A stretch of DNA of 64,000 bases from positions 1,591,290 to 1,655,289 of the forward strand of contig NZ_JAUETR010000002.1 in the NCBI RefSeq assembly GCF_032484785.1, written 5' to 3'. Below the pieces are notes generated by a model. The model searched no databases. It was not told the origin of the DNA and was given only the letters and a program-made list of their open reading frames with translations. The position numbers were made by a program, and so were the translations under genes. Source of the DNA: Bradyrhizobium sp. SZCCHNS1050 (lineage in GTDB: Bacteria; Pseudomonadota; Alphaproteobacteria; Rhizobiales; Xanthobacteraceae). This document shows, in pieces, positions 8,260 through 17,074 of the stretch. Every line of letters begins with the position of its first letter. Position 1 is the stretch's first letter.

Positions 8260-9084
8260 ATGCGCGGAACCACCAGGCCGATTTCGCTGCACCGCCGTCT
8301 GATCATCGATCTGATGCACGCCTCGCGCGGCGTACCGTTCGTGTCGCTAGCCCGGACGATCCAGATCGGGCCGCTGCTGGAGGCCCGCGCCGCGGCCGTC
8401 CGCCCGCCCGGTTTCGCCGCGCTCTTCGTCAAGGCGTTCGCCCTGGTCGCCCGCGACGAGCCGGTCCTGCGCACGCTCTACACCGGGTGGCCGCGGCGCT
8501 GCCTCTACGAGCTGCCGCGCAGCGTCGCCACCGTCACCATTGCCCGGGTCGAGAATGGCGAGGATTGCGTGCTGCCGCAGCGCGTCTCCGGGCCGGAGGA
8601 CATGTCGCTGGCCGAGATCGACGCGGTGATCCGGCAGGGCAAGGAGGCGCCGGTCGGGGACGTCGCTATGTTCCGCAAGATCATGCGGGCGACCCGGCTG
8701 CCGTTGCCACTGCGCCGGTTCGCCTGGTGGGTCGGGCTGAATTTCGGCCGCCAGCGCGCCAACTGGTTCGGCAATTTCTCCGTCACCAGCGTCGCGGCCT
8801 GCGGCGGCGGCCAGCTCCTTGCCCTGAGCCCGGGACCGTTCATCATCAATTACGACGTCGTCGGGCCGGACCAGACGATTCCCATCCTGATCCGCTGGGA
8901 TCACCGGGTTACCGACGGCGCCATGATCGCCAGGACGGCGATCCGGCTCGAGCAGGTGCTGAATGGCGAGATCGCGGCCGAGCTGCGGGCCCGCCCGGTT
9001 CCCGGGCGCGGGCCGGCGGAGGCCGACCTGGGATGCGAGGCGGCGCGACAGAAAATGACCGTCCTGAGCGGGCCACAGGCGTGA
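8260..9084 (+). CDS. Stand-alone E2-type acyltransferase domain protein
   Basis: The 274-residue product resembles the catalytic core of 2-oxo acid dehydrogenase E2 acyltransferases (chloramphenicol acetyltransferase fold). The catalytic HxxxDG motif is present as DHRVTDGA (about residue 212), and FGNFSVTSVAACGGG (about 170) matches the strand before it. There is no lipoyl domain or peripheral subunit-binding domain, so it cannot act as a normal complex core. No E1 or E3 genes are nearby. The acyl donor and acceptor are unknown. The start at 8260 is the first ATG; a GTG or later start is possible. Confidence 0.75.
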   Translation: MRGTTRPISLHRRLIIDLMHASRGVPFVSLARTIQIGPLLEARAAAVRPPGFAALFVKAFALVARDEPVLRTLYTGWPRRCLYELPRSVATVTIARVENGEDCVLPQRVSGPEDMSLAEIDAVIRQGKEAPVGDVAMFRKIMRATRLPLPLRRFAWWVGLNFGRQRANWFGNFSVTSVAACGGGQLLALSPGPFIINYDVVGPDQTIPILIRWDHRVTDGAMIARTAIRLEQVLNGEIAAELRARPVPGRGPAEADLGCEAARQKMTVLSGPQA

Positions 9085-9110
9085 TTTGCCGGCAAAGGGG
9101 CGGTTGCGGT

Positions 9111-9139
9111 TTGACAAGGCAGCGGTTTCTCGCTTAAGA
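9111..9139 (+). promoter_or_regulatory. Sigma-70-type promoter for rpsD
   Basis: TTGACA (9111-9116), a 17-bp spacer, then TTAAGA (9134-9139). It lies in the gap before rpsD and gives a leader of about 150 nt. Confidence 0.65.
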
Positions 9140-9150
9140 ACCGCCCTGCT

Positions 9151-9297
9151 CGCGGGCCGCTTTCGGCCCGCGTTGCGTTTCGCGACCCGTGGCCTTCTCC
9201 CTTCATGCTTTGGGGAGGGGCCTGTCGGTGGACCGGATTTCCCGGACACACAGGAGGGCGCGTTTCCTCAAACCCTAACTTGATCGAAGAGGACGCG
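9151..9297 (+). promoter_or_regulatory. Structured 5' leader of rpsD
   Basis: Two hairpins can be drawn: CGCGGGCCG-CTTTC-GGCCCGCG at 9151-9172, and a second around 9192-9222 pairing GGCC..CTCCC with GGGAG..GGCC. S4 is a known translational autoregulator in other bacteria, so this leader could be an S4 target. That is inference only. Confidence 0.4.
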
Positions 9298-9915
9298 ATG
9301 ACTAAGCGCAGTGAGGCGAAGTACAAGATCGATCGCCGCATGGGCCAGAACATCTGGGGCCGCCCGAAGAGCCCCGTCAACCGCCGCGAATACGGCCCCG
9401 GCCAGCACGGCCAGCGCCGCAAGGGCAAGCTCTCGGACTTCGGCGTGCAGCTGCGCGCCAAGCAGAAGCTGAAGGGCTATTACGCCAACATCTCTGAGCG
9501 CCAGTTCCACGGCATCTATGTCGAGGCCGGCCGTCTCAAGGGCGACACCGGCGAGAACCTGATCGGCATTCTCGAGCGCCGTCTCGACACGGTGGTTTTC
9601 CGCGCCAAGTTCGTCTCGACCATGTTCGCGGCGCGCCAGTTCATCAACCACGGCCACATCAAGGTGAACGGCCGCAAGGTCAACATCGCGAGCTACCAGG
9701 TCAAGCCGGGCGACGTGATCGAGGTCAAGGAAGCCTCGAAGCAGCTCGCCGTGGTGCTGGAAGCGACCCAGCTCGCCGAGCGTGACGTGCCCGACTACAT
9801 CGAGGCCGATCACTCCAAGATGACCGCGAAGTTCATCCGCATCCCCGCGCTGTCGGACGTGCCGTTCGCGGTGCAGATGGAGCCGCATCTGATCGTCGAG
9901 TTCTACTCGCGCTGA
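9298..9915 (+). CDS. rpsD: 30S ribosomal protein S4
   Basis: The 205-residue protein is S4, a primary 16S rRNA-binding protein that starts assembly of the small-subunit body. It begins [17 protein letters not shown] and has the S4 RNA-binding domain at about residues 95-155 ([15 protein letters not shown], then [14 protein letters not shown]). The ATG at 9298 is chosen because GAAGAGG lies just upstream and the length is standard for alphaproteobacteria. An earlier in-frame ATG at 9205 falls in the leader and is rejected. It stands alone with its own promoter and terminator, not in the alpha operon. Confidence 0.97.
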   Translation: MTKRSEAKYKIDRRMGQNIWGRPKSPVNRREYGPGQHGQRRKGKLSDFGVQLRAKQKLKGYYANISERQFHGIYVEAGRLKGDTGENLIGILERRLDTVVFRAKFVSTMFAARQFINHGHIKVNGRKVNIASYQVKPGDVIEVKEASKQLAVVLEATQLAERDVPDYIEADHSKMTAKFIRIPALSDVPFAVQMEPHLIVEFYSR

Positions 9916-9954
9916 GCTTGACCGGACCGCGGTCCGGTCCCATCTGATAATCCG

Positions 9955-9988
9955 AAGGCCCTGGCACGCGCCGGGGCCTTTTCTTTTT
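9955..9988 (+). terminator. Rho-independent terminator of rpsD
   Basis: The stem AAGGCCC / GGGGCCTT is followed by TTCTTTTT. A separate perfect palindrome, ACCGGACCGCGGTCCGGT (9921-9938), lies just before it. Confidence 0.8.
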
Positions 9989-10119
9989 GGGCTTGTTTTC
10001 GGATGGGGCGAACCGATTCCCGAATGCCACACCTGCCACGAATTCGCCCCAACCTGGGCTGACAGCTACTCCGTCCCGTGATTCACTGTCTGCAGTTGTA
10101 AAGTAGCGGGGCGTTCGCC

Positions 10120-10674
10120 ATGGAGTTCAACAGGCGCAATATCATCTTCGGTGCGTTGCCGACCGATGCGGTCGGTGCCCCGCCTCTGCCGCCGTTGCGG
10201 GCGCCGCCGCTCAGCGCTCCGCCGTTACGCGCACGGACCTCCGGCGTCCGCTACCGCTTCAACGACGGCCTCTATCCCTCGACGGTCTTCGACCTCCTCG
10301 AACGCTCCTGCTGGCACGTCCAGTCCGATGCGACAGCCCATGTGATCCGCCATGTCGGGACCGGGCTCACCTTCGCCGATGCGCAGCTTCGCCACGATCC
10401 CTACGCGCTCGAGCTCCTCCACTGTTTCGACGACTCGCGCGAGCTCGCCGACGAATGGCACACCATGCTGGTCGGCTGGGCCGCGGTGAACATGGGCTGG
10501 AACATCAAGCGGCAACGCCCGGGCGCCGCGCTGCTTCTTTCACCGTCGCGGCAGAGCCCGCTCGAACCCTGGGTGTTCGATTGCACCGAGGCGCCGCCGC
10601 TGGTCGCCGAGCCGATCGAGAGCAAGCCGTTGCGGCGGCCGGACATCTGGCTCAACCCGCCGCGCGCGGCGTAA
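10120..10674 (+). CDS. Hypothetical protein with proline-rich N-terminus
   Basis: The 184-residue protein has a Pro/Ala/Leu repeat near residues 19-40 (units like APPLPPLR, APPLSAPPLR) and then a compact domain rich in Trp and Cys (SCWHVQSD, WHTMLVGWAAVNMGW). No signal peptide or membrane segment is evident, and I do not recognise the family. Codon use is like the core genes. It lies between the rpsD terminator and the threonine aldolase gene, 74 bp from the latter. Confidence 0.6.
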   Translation: MEFNRRNIIFGALPTDAVGAPPLPPLRAPPLSAPPLRARTSGVRYRFNDGLYPSTVFDLLERSCWHVQSDATAHVIRHVGTGLTFADAQLRHDPYALELLHCFDDSRELADEWHTMLVGWAAVNMGWNIKRQRPGAALLLSPSRQSPLEPWVFDCTEAPPLVAEPIESKPLRRPDIWLNPPRAA

Positions 10675-10748
10675 TCGAGGAGGCGTTTTGCGGGGGCGAT
10701 GCGAGTTGGGTAAGGTCCGGGTCGTGATAAGCCGAACGAGGACCGCCG

Positions 10749-11816
10749 ATGTATTACACCCCGCCCGCGCGTGATCCCAAGGCGCCGCCCGTGCGCGTCA
10801 ATCTGTTGTCGGACACGCAGACCCGCCCGACAGCCGCGATGCGCGAGGCCATCGCGCGGGCCGAGGTCGGCGACGAGCAGATCGGCGACGATCCGACCGT
10901 GCATGAATTGTGCGGCCGCGTCGCCGCGCTGCTCGGCAAGGAGGCCGCGGTGCTGATGCCGTCGGGCACGATGTGCAATGTCGCGGCAACGCTGGTGCAT
11001 TGCCGCCCAGGCGACGAGATCCTGGCACACGAGACCGCGCACATCATCTCGCGCGAGGGCGGCGCGCATGCGGCGCTCGGCGGTTTCCAGGTGACGCAGC
11101 TGAAGGGGCCCGACGGGCAGTTCACGCCGGAGACGTTCCGCGCCGCGCTGCATCCGCGCTCGCGCTACCAGCCGCCGCAGACCGTCGTCAGTGTCGAGCA
11201 GACCGCCAATATCGGCGGCGGCACGATCTGGAAGAAGGCTGCGCTCGACGAGATCGCCGAGATCGCCAAGGCGAACGGCATGGCGACGCATATGGACGGC
11301 GCAAGGCTGCTCAACGCGACGGTTGCCACCGGCATTCCCGCTGCCGAGATGACCGCGGGCTGGGATTCGGCCTGGATCGATTTCTCCAAGGGGCTGGGCG
11401 CGCCGATCGGCGGCGTGCTCGCCGGCAGTGCCGCCTTCATCGACGAGGTGTGGCGCTGGAAGCAGCGGCTCGGCGGCGCGATGCGCCAGGCCGGCGTGGT
11501 CGCCGCGGCCTGCATCCATGCGCTCGATCATCACGTCGACCGGCTCGCCGAGGATCACGCCAATGCGCGGGCGCTGGCACGCGGGCTGTCGCAGATCCAG
11601 GGTGTCGAGATCCAGGAGCCGGAGACCAATCTGGTGTTCTTCAAGCCGGACGGCGCCGGCGTGTCCGGCGAGACGATGGTGAGTGAATTGCGCAAGCGCG
11701 GCGTGCTGCTGGCGATGATGGACGGCCGCATCCGCGCCTGCACCCATCTCGACGTGACAGCCGCCATGATCGAAGAGACGATCGGCCACGTCAGGGAGAT
11801 CGTACGCAGGGCATGA
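10749..11816 (+). CDS. ltaE: Low-specificity L-threonine aldolase
   Basis: This 355-residue PLP enzyme cleaves L-threonine or L-allo-threonine to glycine and acetaldehyde. The opening NLLSDTQTRPT is the family N-terminal motif, EVGDEQIGDDPTV is the substrate loop, and FSKGLGAPIGG (about residue 217) carries the PLP lysine. HMDGARLLNA (about 181) contains the cofactor aspartate and arginine. The ATG at 10749 follows GAGGACCGCCG. It belongs to the beta-eliminating lyase superfamily, so a related beta-hydroxy amino acid could be the real substrate. Confidence 0.88.
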   Translation: MYYTPPARDPKAPPVRVNLLSDTQTRPTAAMREAIARAEVGDEQIGDDPTVHELCGRVAALLGKEAAVLMPSGTMCNVAATLVHCRPGDEILAHETAHIISREGGAHAALGGFQVTQLKGPDGQFTPETFRAALHPRSRYQPPQTVVSVEQTANIGGGTIWKKAALDEIAEIAKANGMATHMDGARLLNATVATGIPAAEMTAGWDSAWIDFSKGLGAPIGGVLAGSAAFIDEVWRWKQRLGGAMRQAGVVAAACIHALDHHVDRLAEDHANARALARGLSQIQGVEIQEPETNLVFFKPDGAGVSGETMVSELRKRGVLLAMMDGRIRACTHLDVTAAMIEETIGHVREIVRRA

Positions 11817-11869
11817 GGATCATCGCACGCGCGCCCGGCAGACCTAATGCCGCACAGGGCACGCCGCTG

Positions 11870-12418
11870 TCAGCGCGGCGATCCCTTGCGAGCGCGGCTC
11901 TCGACGGCCCGGCTCAACGCCTCATCGTGCAACTCGGCACTCGCATCGGAAAAGCAGCAGAACACGATCTGCGACAGCGACGTCTCCGCGCTGATGGTCT
12001 CGATCGAAGTGGCGACCGCTATCGATGCCGCACGATCCGCAGGGAAGCGGAAGATGCCCGTCGAGATCGCGGGGAACGCGACCGAGTCCAAACGATGCTT
12101 GTGACACAGCTCGATCGAGCGCCGGTAGCACGAGGCCAGCAGCTCCGGCTCGCCGCGGTCGCCGCCCTGCCAGACCGGGCCAACGGTGTGGATCACGTGG
12201 CGGGCCGGCAGCCGGTAGCCTTTGGTGATCTTGGCCTCGCCGGTCCTGCAGCCATGGAGCATGCGGCACTCCATGACGAGGTCCGGTCCCGCCGCACGGT
12301 GGATCGCACCGTCGACGCCTCCACCACCGAGCAGAGACGAGTTCGCGGCGTTGACGATGGCGTCAACGCCGAGCTTGGTGATGTCGGCGACGATGACCTC
12401 GAATCGGGTCGCGCCGAC
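11870..12418 (-). CDS. Macrodomain (ADP-ribose) hydrolase lacking a start codon
   Basis: The protein is an O-acetyl-ADP-ribose deacetylase-type macrodomain. Starting at about 12410 the frame reads [20 protein letters not shown], then [20 protein letters not shown], the ligand-binding loops, followed by [17 protein letters not shown] and [13 protein letters not shown]. The frame is open up to the grxD stop (12449-12451) but has no ATG, GTG or TTG until 12274, which would remove the ADP-ribose site. The end given here is a guess at where the protein should begin. A 13-bp tandem duplication at 12427-12452 sits at the junction. It is either a recent pseudogene or uses an unusual start. Confidence 0.6.
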   Translation of the reverse strand, partial: VGATRFEVIVADITKLGVDAIVNAANSSLLGGGGVDGAIHRAAGPDLVMECRMLHGCRTGEAKITKGYRLPARHVIHTVGPVWQGGDRGEPELLASCYRRSIELCHKHRLDSVAFPAISTGIFRFPADRAASIAVATSIETISAETSLSQIVFCCFSDASAELHDEALSRAVESRARKGSPR

Positions 12419-12426
12419 CTTTCGGA

Positions 12427-12452
12427 CCGGATAGCTCAGCCGGATAGCTCAG
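12427..12452. repeat. 13-bp tandem duplication at the grxD-macrodomain junction
   Basis: CCGGATAGCTCAG occurs twice in a row. The grxD stop codon lies in one unit. Being 13 bp long, the extra unit shifts the frame of anything read across it. Confidence 0.85.
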
Positions 12453-12787
12453 ACAGAGGCCGCCGTCCCGACCGGGATGCCCTTGTCGGTGAACAGCTGC
12501 TGCAGCTCGCCGCTCTGGAACATCTCGCGCACGATATCGCAGCCGCCGACGAACTCGCCCTTCACATAGAGCTGCGGAATCGTCGGCCAGTTCGAGAACG
12601 TCTTGATGCCGTTGCGCAGCTCGGCGGATTCGAGAACGTTGAGGCCCTTATAGCCGACGCCGACATGGTCCAGGATCTGCACGACCTGGCCGGAAAATCC
12701 GCACTGCGGAAACTGCGGCGTCCCCTTCATGAACAGGACGACGTCGTTCGACTTCACTTCATTGTCAATGAATTGCTCAATGCTCAT
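12449..12787 (-). CDS. grxD: Monothiol glutaredoxin (Grx4 family)
   Basis: This 112-residue glutaredoxin has the CGFS active site at Cys29 and the GSH-binding stretches [16 protein letters not shown] and CDIVREM. CGFS glutaredoxins carry [2Fe-2S] clusters and pair with BolA proteins in iron-sulfur trafficking. A bolA gene lies on the same strand at 16580-16819, about 3.8 kb upstream, with ergothioneine and ltrA genes between them. The ATG at 12787 gives the usual [11 protein letters not shown] opening. Confidence 0.95.
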   Translation of the reverse strand: MSIEQFIDNEVKSNDVVLFMKGTPQFPQCGFSGQVVQILDHVGVGYKGLNVLESAELRNGIKTFSNWPTIPQLYVKGEFVGGCDIVREMFQSGELQQLFTDKGIPVGTAASV

Positions 12788-13041
12788 CTTCGCTTCCTCT
12801 AGGGCGCCTCAAGGAACGCCTGGGGCTCGGTGCGCGCTGATCGCCACCGGACGGATTTCGTCCGCAGCCGACCGTCACTTCTCTATATGTAGCGCAAACC
12901 GTTGTTCAACCAAAGTAAAATGCCGAGGATCGGCCGGCGACCCAGGCCCCGGCCGGACCATAGGCTGACGGCAGCAATATTATAGCCGGCACGAGGGTTT
13001 CATCCCGTAACCAAGCCCCTATTTAGGACGAACTGTCGAAA

Positions 13042-13066
13042 GGAACTTGTTCCGTCGAACATCGTT
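13042..13066 (+). promoter_or_regulatory. EcfG-type general stress promoter for egtB
   Basis: GGAAC (13042-13046), 16 bp, CGTT (13063-13066) is a perfect match to the alphaproteobacterial sigma-EcfG consensus. The egtB start is 25 nt downstream. The rest of 12788-13090 shows no gene. Confidence 0.7.
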
Positions 13067-13090
13067 TTCTGCTGGCAAACGGAGACCCTC

Positions 13091-14341
13091 GTGACCAGTT
13101 CTGCCTCCGCTACGGCCCCGATCCCCGTTACTGATGCGCTTCAGAGCAGGTCCGGCTCCCTCGCCGGGCGCCTGACCGAGGCGTACCTCGCCGTCCGGGG
13201 CGAGACCGAGCGGCGCGCGGCGCCGCTGAGCCCGGAGGATCAGGTCATCCAGTCGATGCCGGACGCCAGTCCTGCCAAGTGGCATCGCGCCCATACGACC
13301 TGGTTTTTCGAGCAGTTCGTGCTGGGCGAGCACTGCCGAGGATATACCCCTTTTCACGCCGACTACGCGTTCCTGTTCAATTCCTATTACGTCAGTGCCG
13401 GCCCGCGCCACACGCGGGGCGAGCGCGGCTTGATCACTCGCCCGGGCGTGGCCGAGGTCACGGCATATCGGCGGCATGTCGATGCGGCGATGGTGGACTT
13501 CCTGGGCAGCGCCGATACCGCCACATTGACCGCGGTGGCGCCGCTCGTGGAGGTGGGCCTCAACCATGAGCAGCAGCATCAGGAGCTGATGCTGACCGAT
13601 ATCCTGCATGCGTTCGCGCAGAACCCGACGGCCCCGGCCTACGATCCTTCCTGGACCTTCCCTGCCCCCACGGAAACGGGCGAGGATTGGGTTCACCTCC
13701 CCGAGGGCATCCATACCGTTGGGCACGCCGGCGATGGTTACCATTTCGACAATGAGGAGCCGGCCCATCGCGCGCTGGTCGGGCCGGTGGGCATCGCGCG
13801 CAATCTCGTCACCAATGCCGAGTGGCTCGCCTTCATGGATGACGGCGGCTACCGGACCGCCACACTCTGGCTCATGGACGGCTTCGCCACCGCCAGCCGC
13901 GAGGGCTGGCAGGCTCCCGGGCATTGGTACAAGGTCGAGGGCGAATGGCGCATCATGACGCTGGGCGGACTGCGGCCGGTCGATCCCGCTGCTCCGGCGT
14001 GCCACGTCAGCTACTACGAAGCTGACGCCTTTGCCCGCTGGCGCGGCAAGCATCTGCCGACCGAGATGGAATGGGAGGTCGCCGCGCGCGGCAACCAGCT
14101 CAACGATGCCTTCGGCATTGTCTGGCAGTGGACCCGCAGCGCCTACAGTCCCTATCCCGGCTATCGTGCCATGGAGGGTGCGCTCGGCGAGTACAACGGC
14201 AAGTTCATGGTCAATCAACTGGTGCTGCGCGGCTCATCGCTCGCGACGCCGGTGGGCCACAGCCGTGTCACCTATCGCAACTTCTTCTATCCGCATCATC
14301 GCTGGCAATTCACCGGGCTCCGGCTCGCCGACTACACCTGA
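13091..14341 (+). CDS. egtB: Ergothioneine biosynthesis sulfoxide synthase
   Basis: This 416-residue non-heme iron enzyme couples a thiol donor to hercynine with oxygen. The N-terminal DinB-like domain holds the iron ligands: WHRAHTTWFFEQF (about residue 58) and NHEQQHQEL (HxxxHxE, about 159). The C-terminal FGE-sulfatase domain includes NEEPAHRALVGP, LPTEMEWEVAARG and the end FYPHHRWQFTGLRLA. GTG at 13091 follows GGAGA. egtD follows 56 bp downstream. No egtA or egtC is seen, so cysteine rather than gamma-glutamylcysteine may be the donor (inference). Confidence 0.93.
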   Translation: MTSSASATAPIPVTDALQSRSGSLAGRLTEAYLAVRGETERRAAPLSPEDQVIQSMPDASPAKWHRAHTTWFFEQFVLGEHCRGYTPFHADYAFLFNSYYVSAGPRHTRGERGLITRPGVAEVTAYRRHVDAAMVDFLGSADTATLTAVAPLVEVGLNHEQQHQELMLTDILHAFAQNPTAPAYDPSWTFPAPTETGEDWVHLPEGIHTVGHAGDGYHFDNEEPAHRALVGPVGIARNLVTNAEWLAFMDDGGYRTATLWLMDGFATASREGWQAPGHWYKVEGEWRIMTLGGLRPVDPAAPACHVSYYEADAFARWRGKHLPTEMEWEVAARGNQLNDAFGIVWQWTRSAYSPYPGYRAMEGALGEYNGKFMVNQLVLRGSSLATPVGHSRVTYRNFFYPHHRWQFTGLRLADYT

Positions 14342-14397
14342 GCTATCAGCATTCGTTGCCCGACAGTCGCGCGTGTGTGCGCGTCCAGGAGAGTATC

Positions 14398-15369
14398 ATG
14401 AACGTGCACGTCAACGCGCTGCTCGACGCCCATCTCCCCGACGACAAGACGTCGGCCTTTGCGACGGACGCCGTCGCAGGCCTCGCCCAGCAGCCCAAGC
14501 AGCTATCGCCGAAATATTTCTACGATGCCGCCGGATCCGATCTGTTCGAGCAGATCACGCGCCTGCCGGAGTACTATCCGACGCGGACCGAGCTCGGCAT
14601 CTTGAGGGATCGCGGCGCCGAGATCGCGGCAGTCATTCCCGACGATGCCGCCCTGGTCGAGTTCGGCGCCGGCGCCACCACCAAGGTGCGGCTGCTGCTG
14701 GAAAGCTGCCGCTTCGCGGCCTACGTGCCGGTCGATATTTCCGGCGAGTTCCTGACCGCACAGGCCGACAGCCTGCGCCGCGACTTCCCGCAGCTCGCCG
14801 TGCACCCGGTCGTCGCCGACTTCACGACGGCGTTCAAACTACCTGACGCCATCGAAGGCAAGCCGAAGGTCGGCTTCTTTCCGGGATCGACGATCGGCAA
14901 TTTCGAGCCGCATGAGGCGTGCCGCTTCCTGCGCTCGGCACGCGAGATCTTGGGGACCGGCGCGCGGATGATCGTCGGCGTCGACCTGGAGAAGGACGAA
15001 CGTGTGCTGCACGCCGCCTACAACGACGCGGCCGGCGTGACCGCGCGCTTCAATCTCAACCTGCTGCTGCGGATCAACCGCGAACTCGGCGGCAATTTCG
15101 ACCTGTCCGCCTTCGTCCACCGCGCGATCTACAATCGCGAGCAGCACCGCATCGAGATGCATCTGGTGGCGCGGAAGGCGCAAACGGTGCGGCTACTCGG
15201 CACCACCATCTCGTTCCGGGCCGGCGAGAGCATCCACACCGAGAACAGCTACAAATACAGCATCGCGCGCTTCGGCGCGCTGGCCCGCGGATCCGGCTGG
15301 AAAGTCCAGACCGTGTGGACGGATGCCGAGAAGATGTTCTCGGTTCAGGCGCTCGTCGCCGAGGCGTGA
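14398..15369 (+). CDS. egtD: L-histidine N-alpha-methyltransferase
   Basis: The 323-residue SAM enzyme trimethylates histidine to hercynine, the first step of ergothioneine synthesis. Motifs include YYPTRTELGIL (about residue 59), the SAM loop EFGAGATTKVRLLL (about 90), and FPGSTIGNFEPHEA (about 161). The ATG at 14398 is chosen because AGGAGAG precedes it; it follows egtB by 56 bp and both must share the stress promoter. Its 3' end overlaps the convergent ltrA-like gene by 25 bp. Confidence 0.94.
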   Translation: MNVHVNALLDAHLPDDKTSAFATDAVAGLAQQPKQLSPKYFYDAAGSDLFEQITRLPEYYPTRTELGILRDRGAEIAAVIPDDAALVEFGAGATTKVRLLLESCRFAAYVPVDISGEFLTAQADSLRRDFPQLAVHPVVADFTTAFKLPDAIEGKPKVGFFPGSTIGNFEPHEACRFLRSAREILGTGARMIVGVDLEKDERVLHAAYNDAAGVTARFNLNLLLRINRELGGNFDLSAFVHRAIYNREQHRIEMHLVARKAQTVRLLGTTISFRAGESIHTENSYKYSIARFGALARGSGWKVQTVWTDAEKMFSVQALVAEA

Positions 15370-16547
15370 GGCTCCGGCTTCGACCGCAACGACAGCGTCT
15401 CCCACAGCGCGACGATCGCCAGTAGCGCGCTCGTCAGCGCCGAAAGCACGAGAGGCGACAGTTCGGTCGCGAACCAGCCGAGCCCGATCAGCGCGAGCAG
15501 TCCGGCGCCGTGCGACAACTGCAGGAAGCCGCGGATGTTGAACTTGAAGAGGATGGTCCCGAGCAGAAACACGAACGGACCGCCGATCGTCGTCGCCGCC
15601 GTATTCAGGTCGGTATGCCCGAGCGGGTGCTTCAGGACGATCTCGTCCGACACCGCCGACACGATGATGCCGGCGACGATCGGCATGTGCAAGTAAGTGT
15701 AGGCCGAGCGCGCCATCAGCCCGGATTGGGCCGACTGCGAAATCACTTCCGATCCCGCCTCAGCGCCGCGGTTGAAATACACCGCCCACATCGCCACCGT
15801 GCCGATGAAGGCGCTGGCGAAAGCGGCAATGTTGGCTCCGGTCCAGTCGAGCTCGGCAAAGGTCGCGCCGGTGACGACGATGGATTCGCCGAGCGCGATG
15901 ATGATGAACAGCGCACAGCGCTCCGCCATGTGGCCGCCTTCGACCATCCAGTCCTCGACGGTGGAGGCACCCAGCCCGGGGACCCAGAAGCGGACGGCCG
16001 GCGACGCATATTCCAGGGTGAGCGCCGCCCCCCACAGCCCCATCCGTGCCGGGCCCTCGGCAAGGCCGCCGAGCAGCCAGAGCACGGCGGAGGCACTGAG
16101 CCAGGAGAGAATGCGGGCGGCGTTGCGGCGGACGGCAGATCGCTGCGGCGGCGTCGCGGTCAGCCAGAACGCGGTCCGGCCGACCTGCATGGCGGCGTAG
16201 GCCATGGCGAACCACAGGCCGCGGTCCTCGAACGCCCGCGGGATCGACATCGACAGAACGAGGCCCGCCAGCATCAGCGCGAACAAGAGACCTCGGACCA
16301 GCGCCTTCTCTGGATCGAGCCAGTTGGTAACCCAGGCGGTGTAGACCCATACCCACCAGACCGCGAGAAACAGAACGGCCGTCTGGGCGGCGCCGAGCGG
16401 CGAAAAATGGCCGATCAGATAATGCGAGATCTGCGTGACCGCGTAGACGAAGACGAGATCGAAGAACAGCTCGACGAACGTGACCCGGCTGTGCCGGTTC
16501 GGCTCGATGACGCGAAACAGCGCACCACGCGGATTGTCCACCGCCAT
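15345..16547 (-). CDS. Low temperature requirement (LtrA) family membrane protein
   Basis: The 400-residue protein has about ten hydrophobic segments and the family motifs FVELFFDLVFVYA near residue 24 and ERCALFIIIALGESIVV near 205. LtrA was named for a cold-growth defect in Listeria; the biochemical role is not known. It overlaps the end of egtD tail to tail and lies downstream of bolA on the same strand, separated from it by 32 bp. It is one of the genes that now separate bolA from grxD. Confidence 0.85.
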   Translation of the reverse strand: MAVDNPRGALFRVIEPNRHSRVTFVELFFDLVFVYAVTQISHYLIGHFSPLGAAQTAVLFLAVWWVWVYTAWVTNWLDPEKALVRGLLFALMLAGLVLSMSIPRAFEDRGLWFAMAYAAMQVGRTAFWLTATPPQRSAVRRNAARILSWLSASAVLWLLGGLAEGPARMGLWGAALTLEYASPAVRFWVPGLGASTVEDWMVEGGHMAERCALFIIIALGESIVVTGATFAELDWTGANIAAFASAFIGTVAMWAVYFNRGAEAGSEVISQSAQSGLMARSAYTYLHMPIVAGIIVSAVSDEIVLKHPLGHTDLNTAATTIGGPFVFLLGTILFKFNIRGFLQLSHGAGLLALIGLGWFATELSPLVLSALTSALLAIVALWETLSLRSKPEPHASATSA

Positions 16548-16579
16548 CTCCCCCGGATGAGCGATCTCCCCCTAAGCAG

Positions 16580-16819
16580 TCAGCGCTGGTCCGGCACCCC
16601 GGTCTGCAGGGCCAGAGCATGCAGCACGTCACCCATCTGGCCGCGCAGCGATTGATAGACGAGCTGATGCTGCTGAACGCGGGATTTGCCGCGGAACGAT
16701 TCCGAGATCACCGTCGCGGCGTAATGGTCGCCGTCGCCAGCGAGATCGCGAATCGTCACCTGTGCATCAGGGATGGCAGACTTGATCATCTGCTCGATAT
16801 CGTGGGCATCCATGGGCAT
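16580..16819 (-). CDS. bolA: BolA family protein
   Basis: The 79-residue protein has the BolA fold: DIEQMIKSAIPDAQVTIRDL, then DHYAATVISESFRGKSRVQQ and HQLVYQSLRG. BolA proteins bind CGFS glutaredoxins to move iron-sulfur clusters, and the window also encodes grxD on this strand. The start at 16819 is preferred because AAGGAGA lies 9 nt upstream. A longer frame from 16933 has no ribosome binding site and no BolA similarity in its first 38 residues. Confidence 0.92.
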   Translation of the reverse strand: MPMDAHDIEQMIKSAIPDAQVTIRDLAGDGDHYAATVISESFRGKSRVQQHQLVYQSLRGQMGDVLHALALQTGVPDQR

Positions 16820-17074
16820 CCCGGTGCATCTCCTTGTGTCGGGCAGGCGCCGCATCCCGTGGACGATGTAGCCCGCAGGGCCCGCGGCTTGGCTGCAGCT
16901 CCCATCAGTGGCCCGCGGAGCGCGGCGAATCAAGGCGTTCTCGCGGGACCGTGATAGTGAAATCTAGCGCGAACCGCTTTCGAGGTCACGCGCGGAACCA
17001 CTATATACCGGGACCAGACGAGATGCGTCGGACTGGGTGACGCACCCAAATGGCCGAATCGCGAGGACGACGAC

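Noticed and set aside
12427..12452. TAGCTCAGCCGGATAG resembling a tRNA D-arm
   Set aside because: No anticodon stem, T-arm or acceptor pairing follows; it is explained by the 13-bp duplication.
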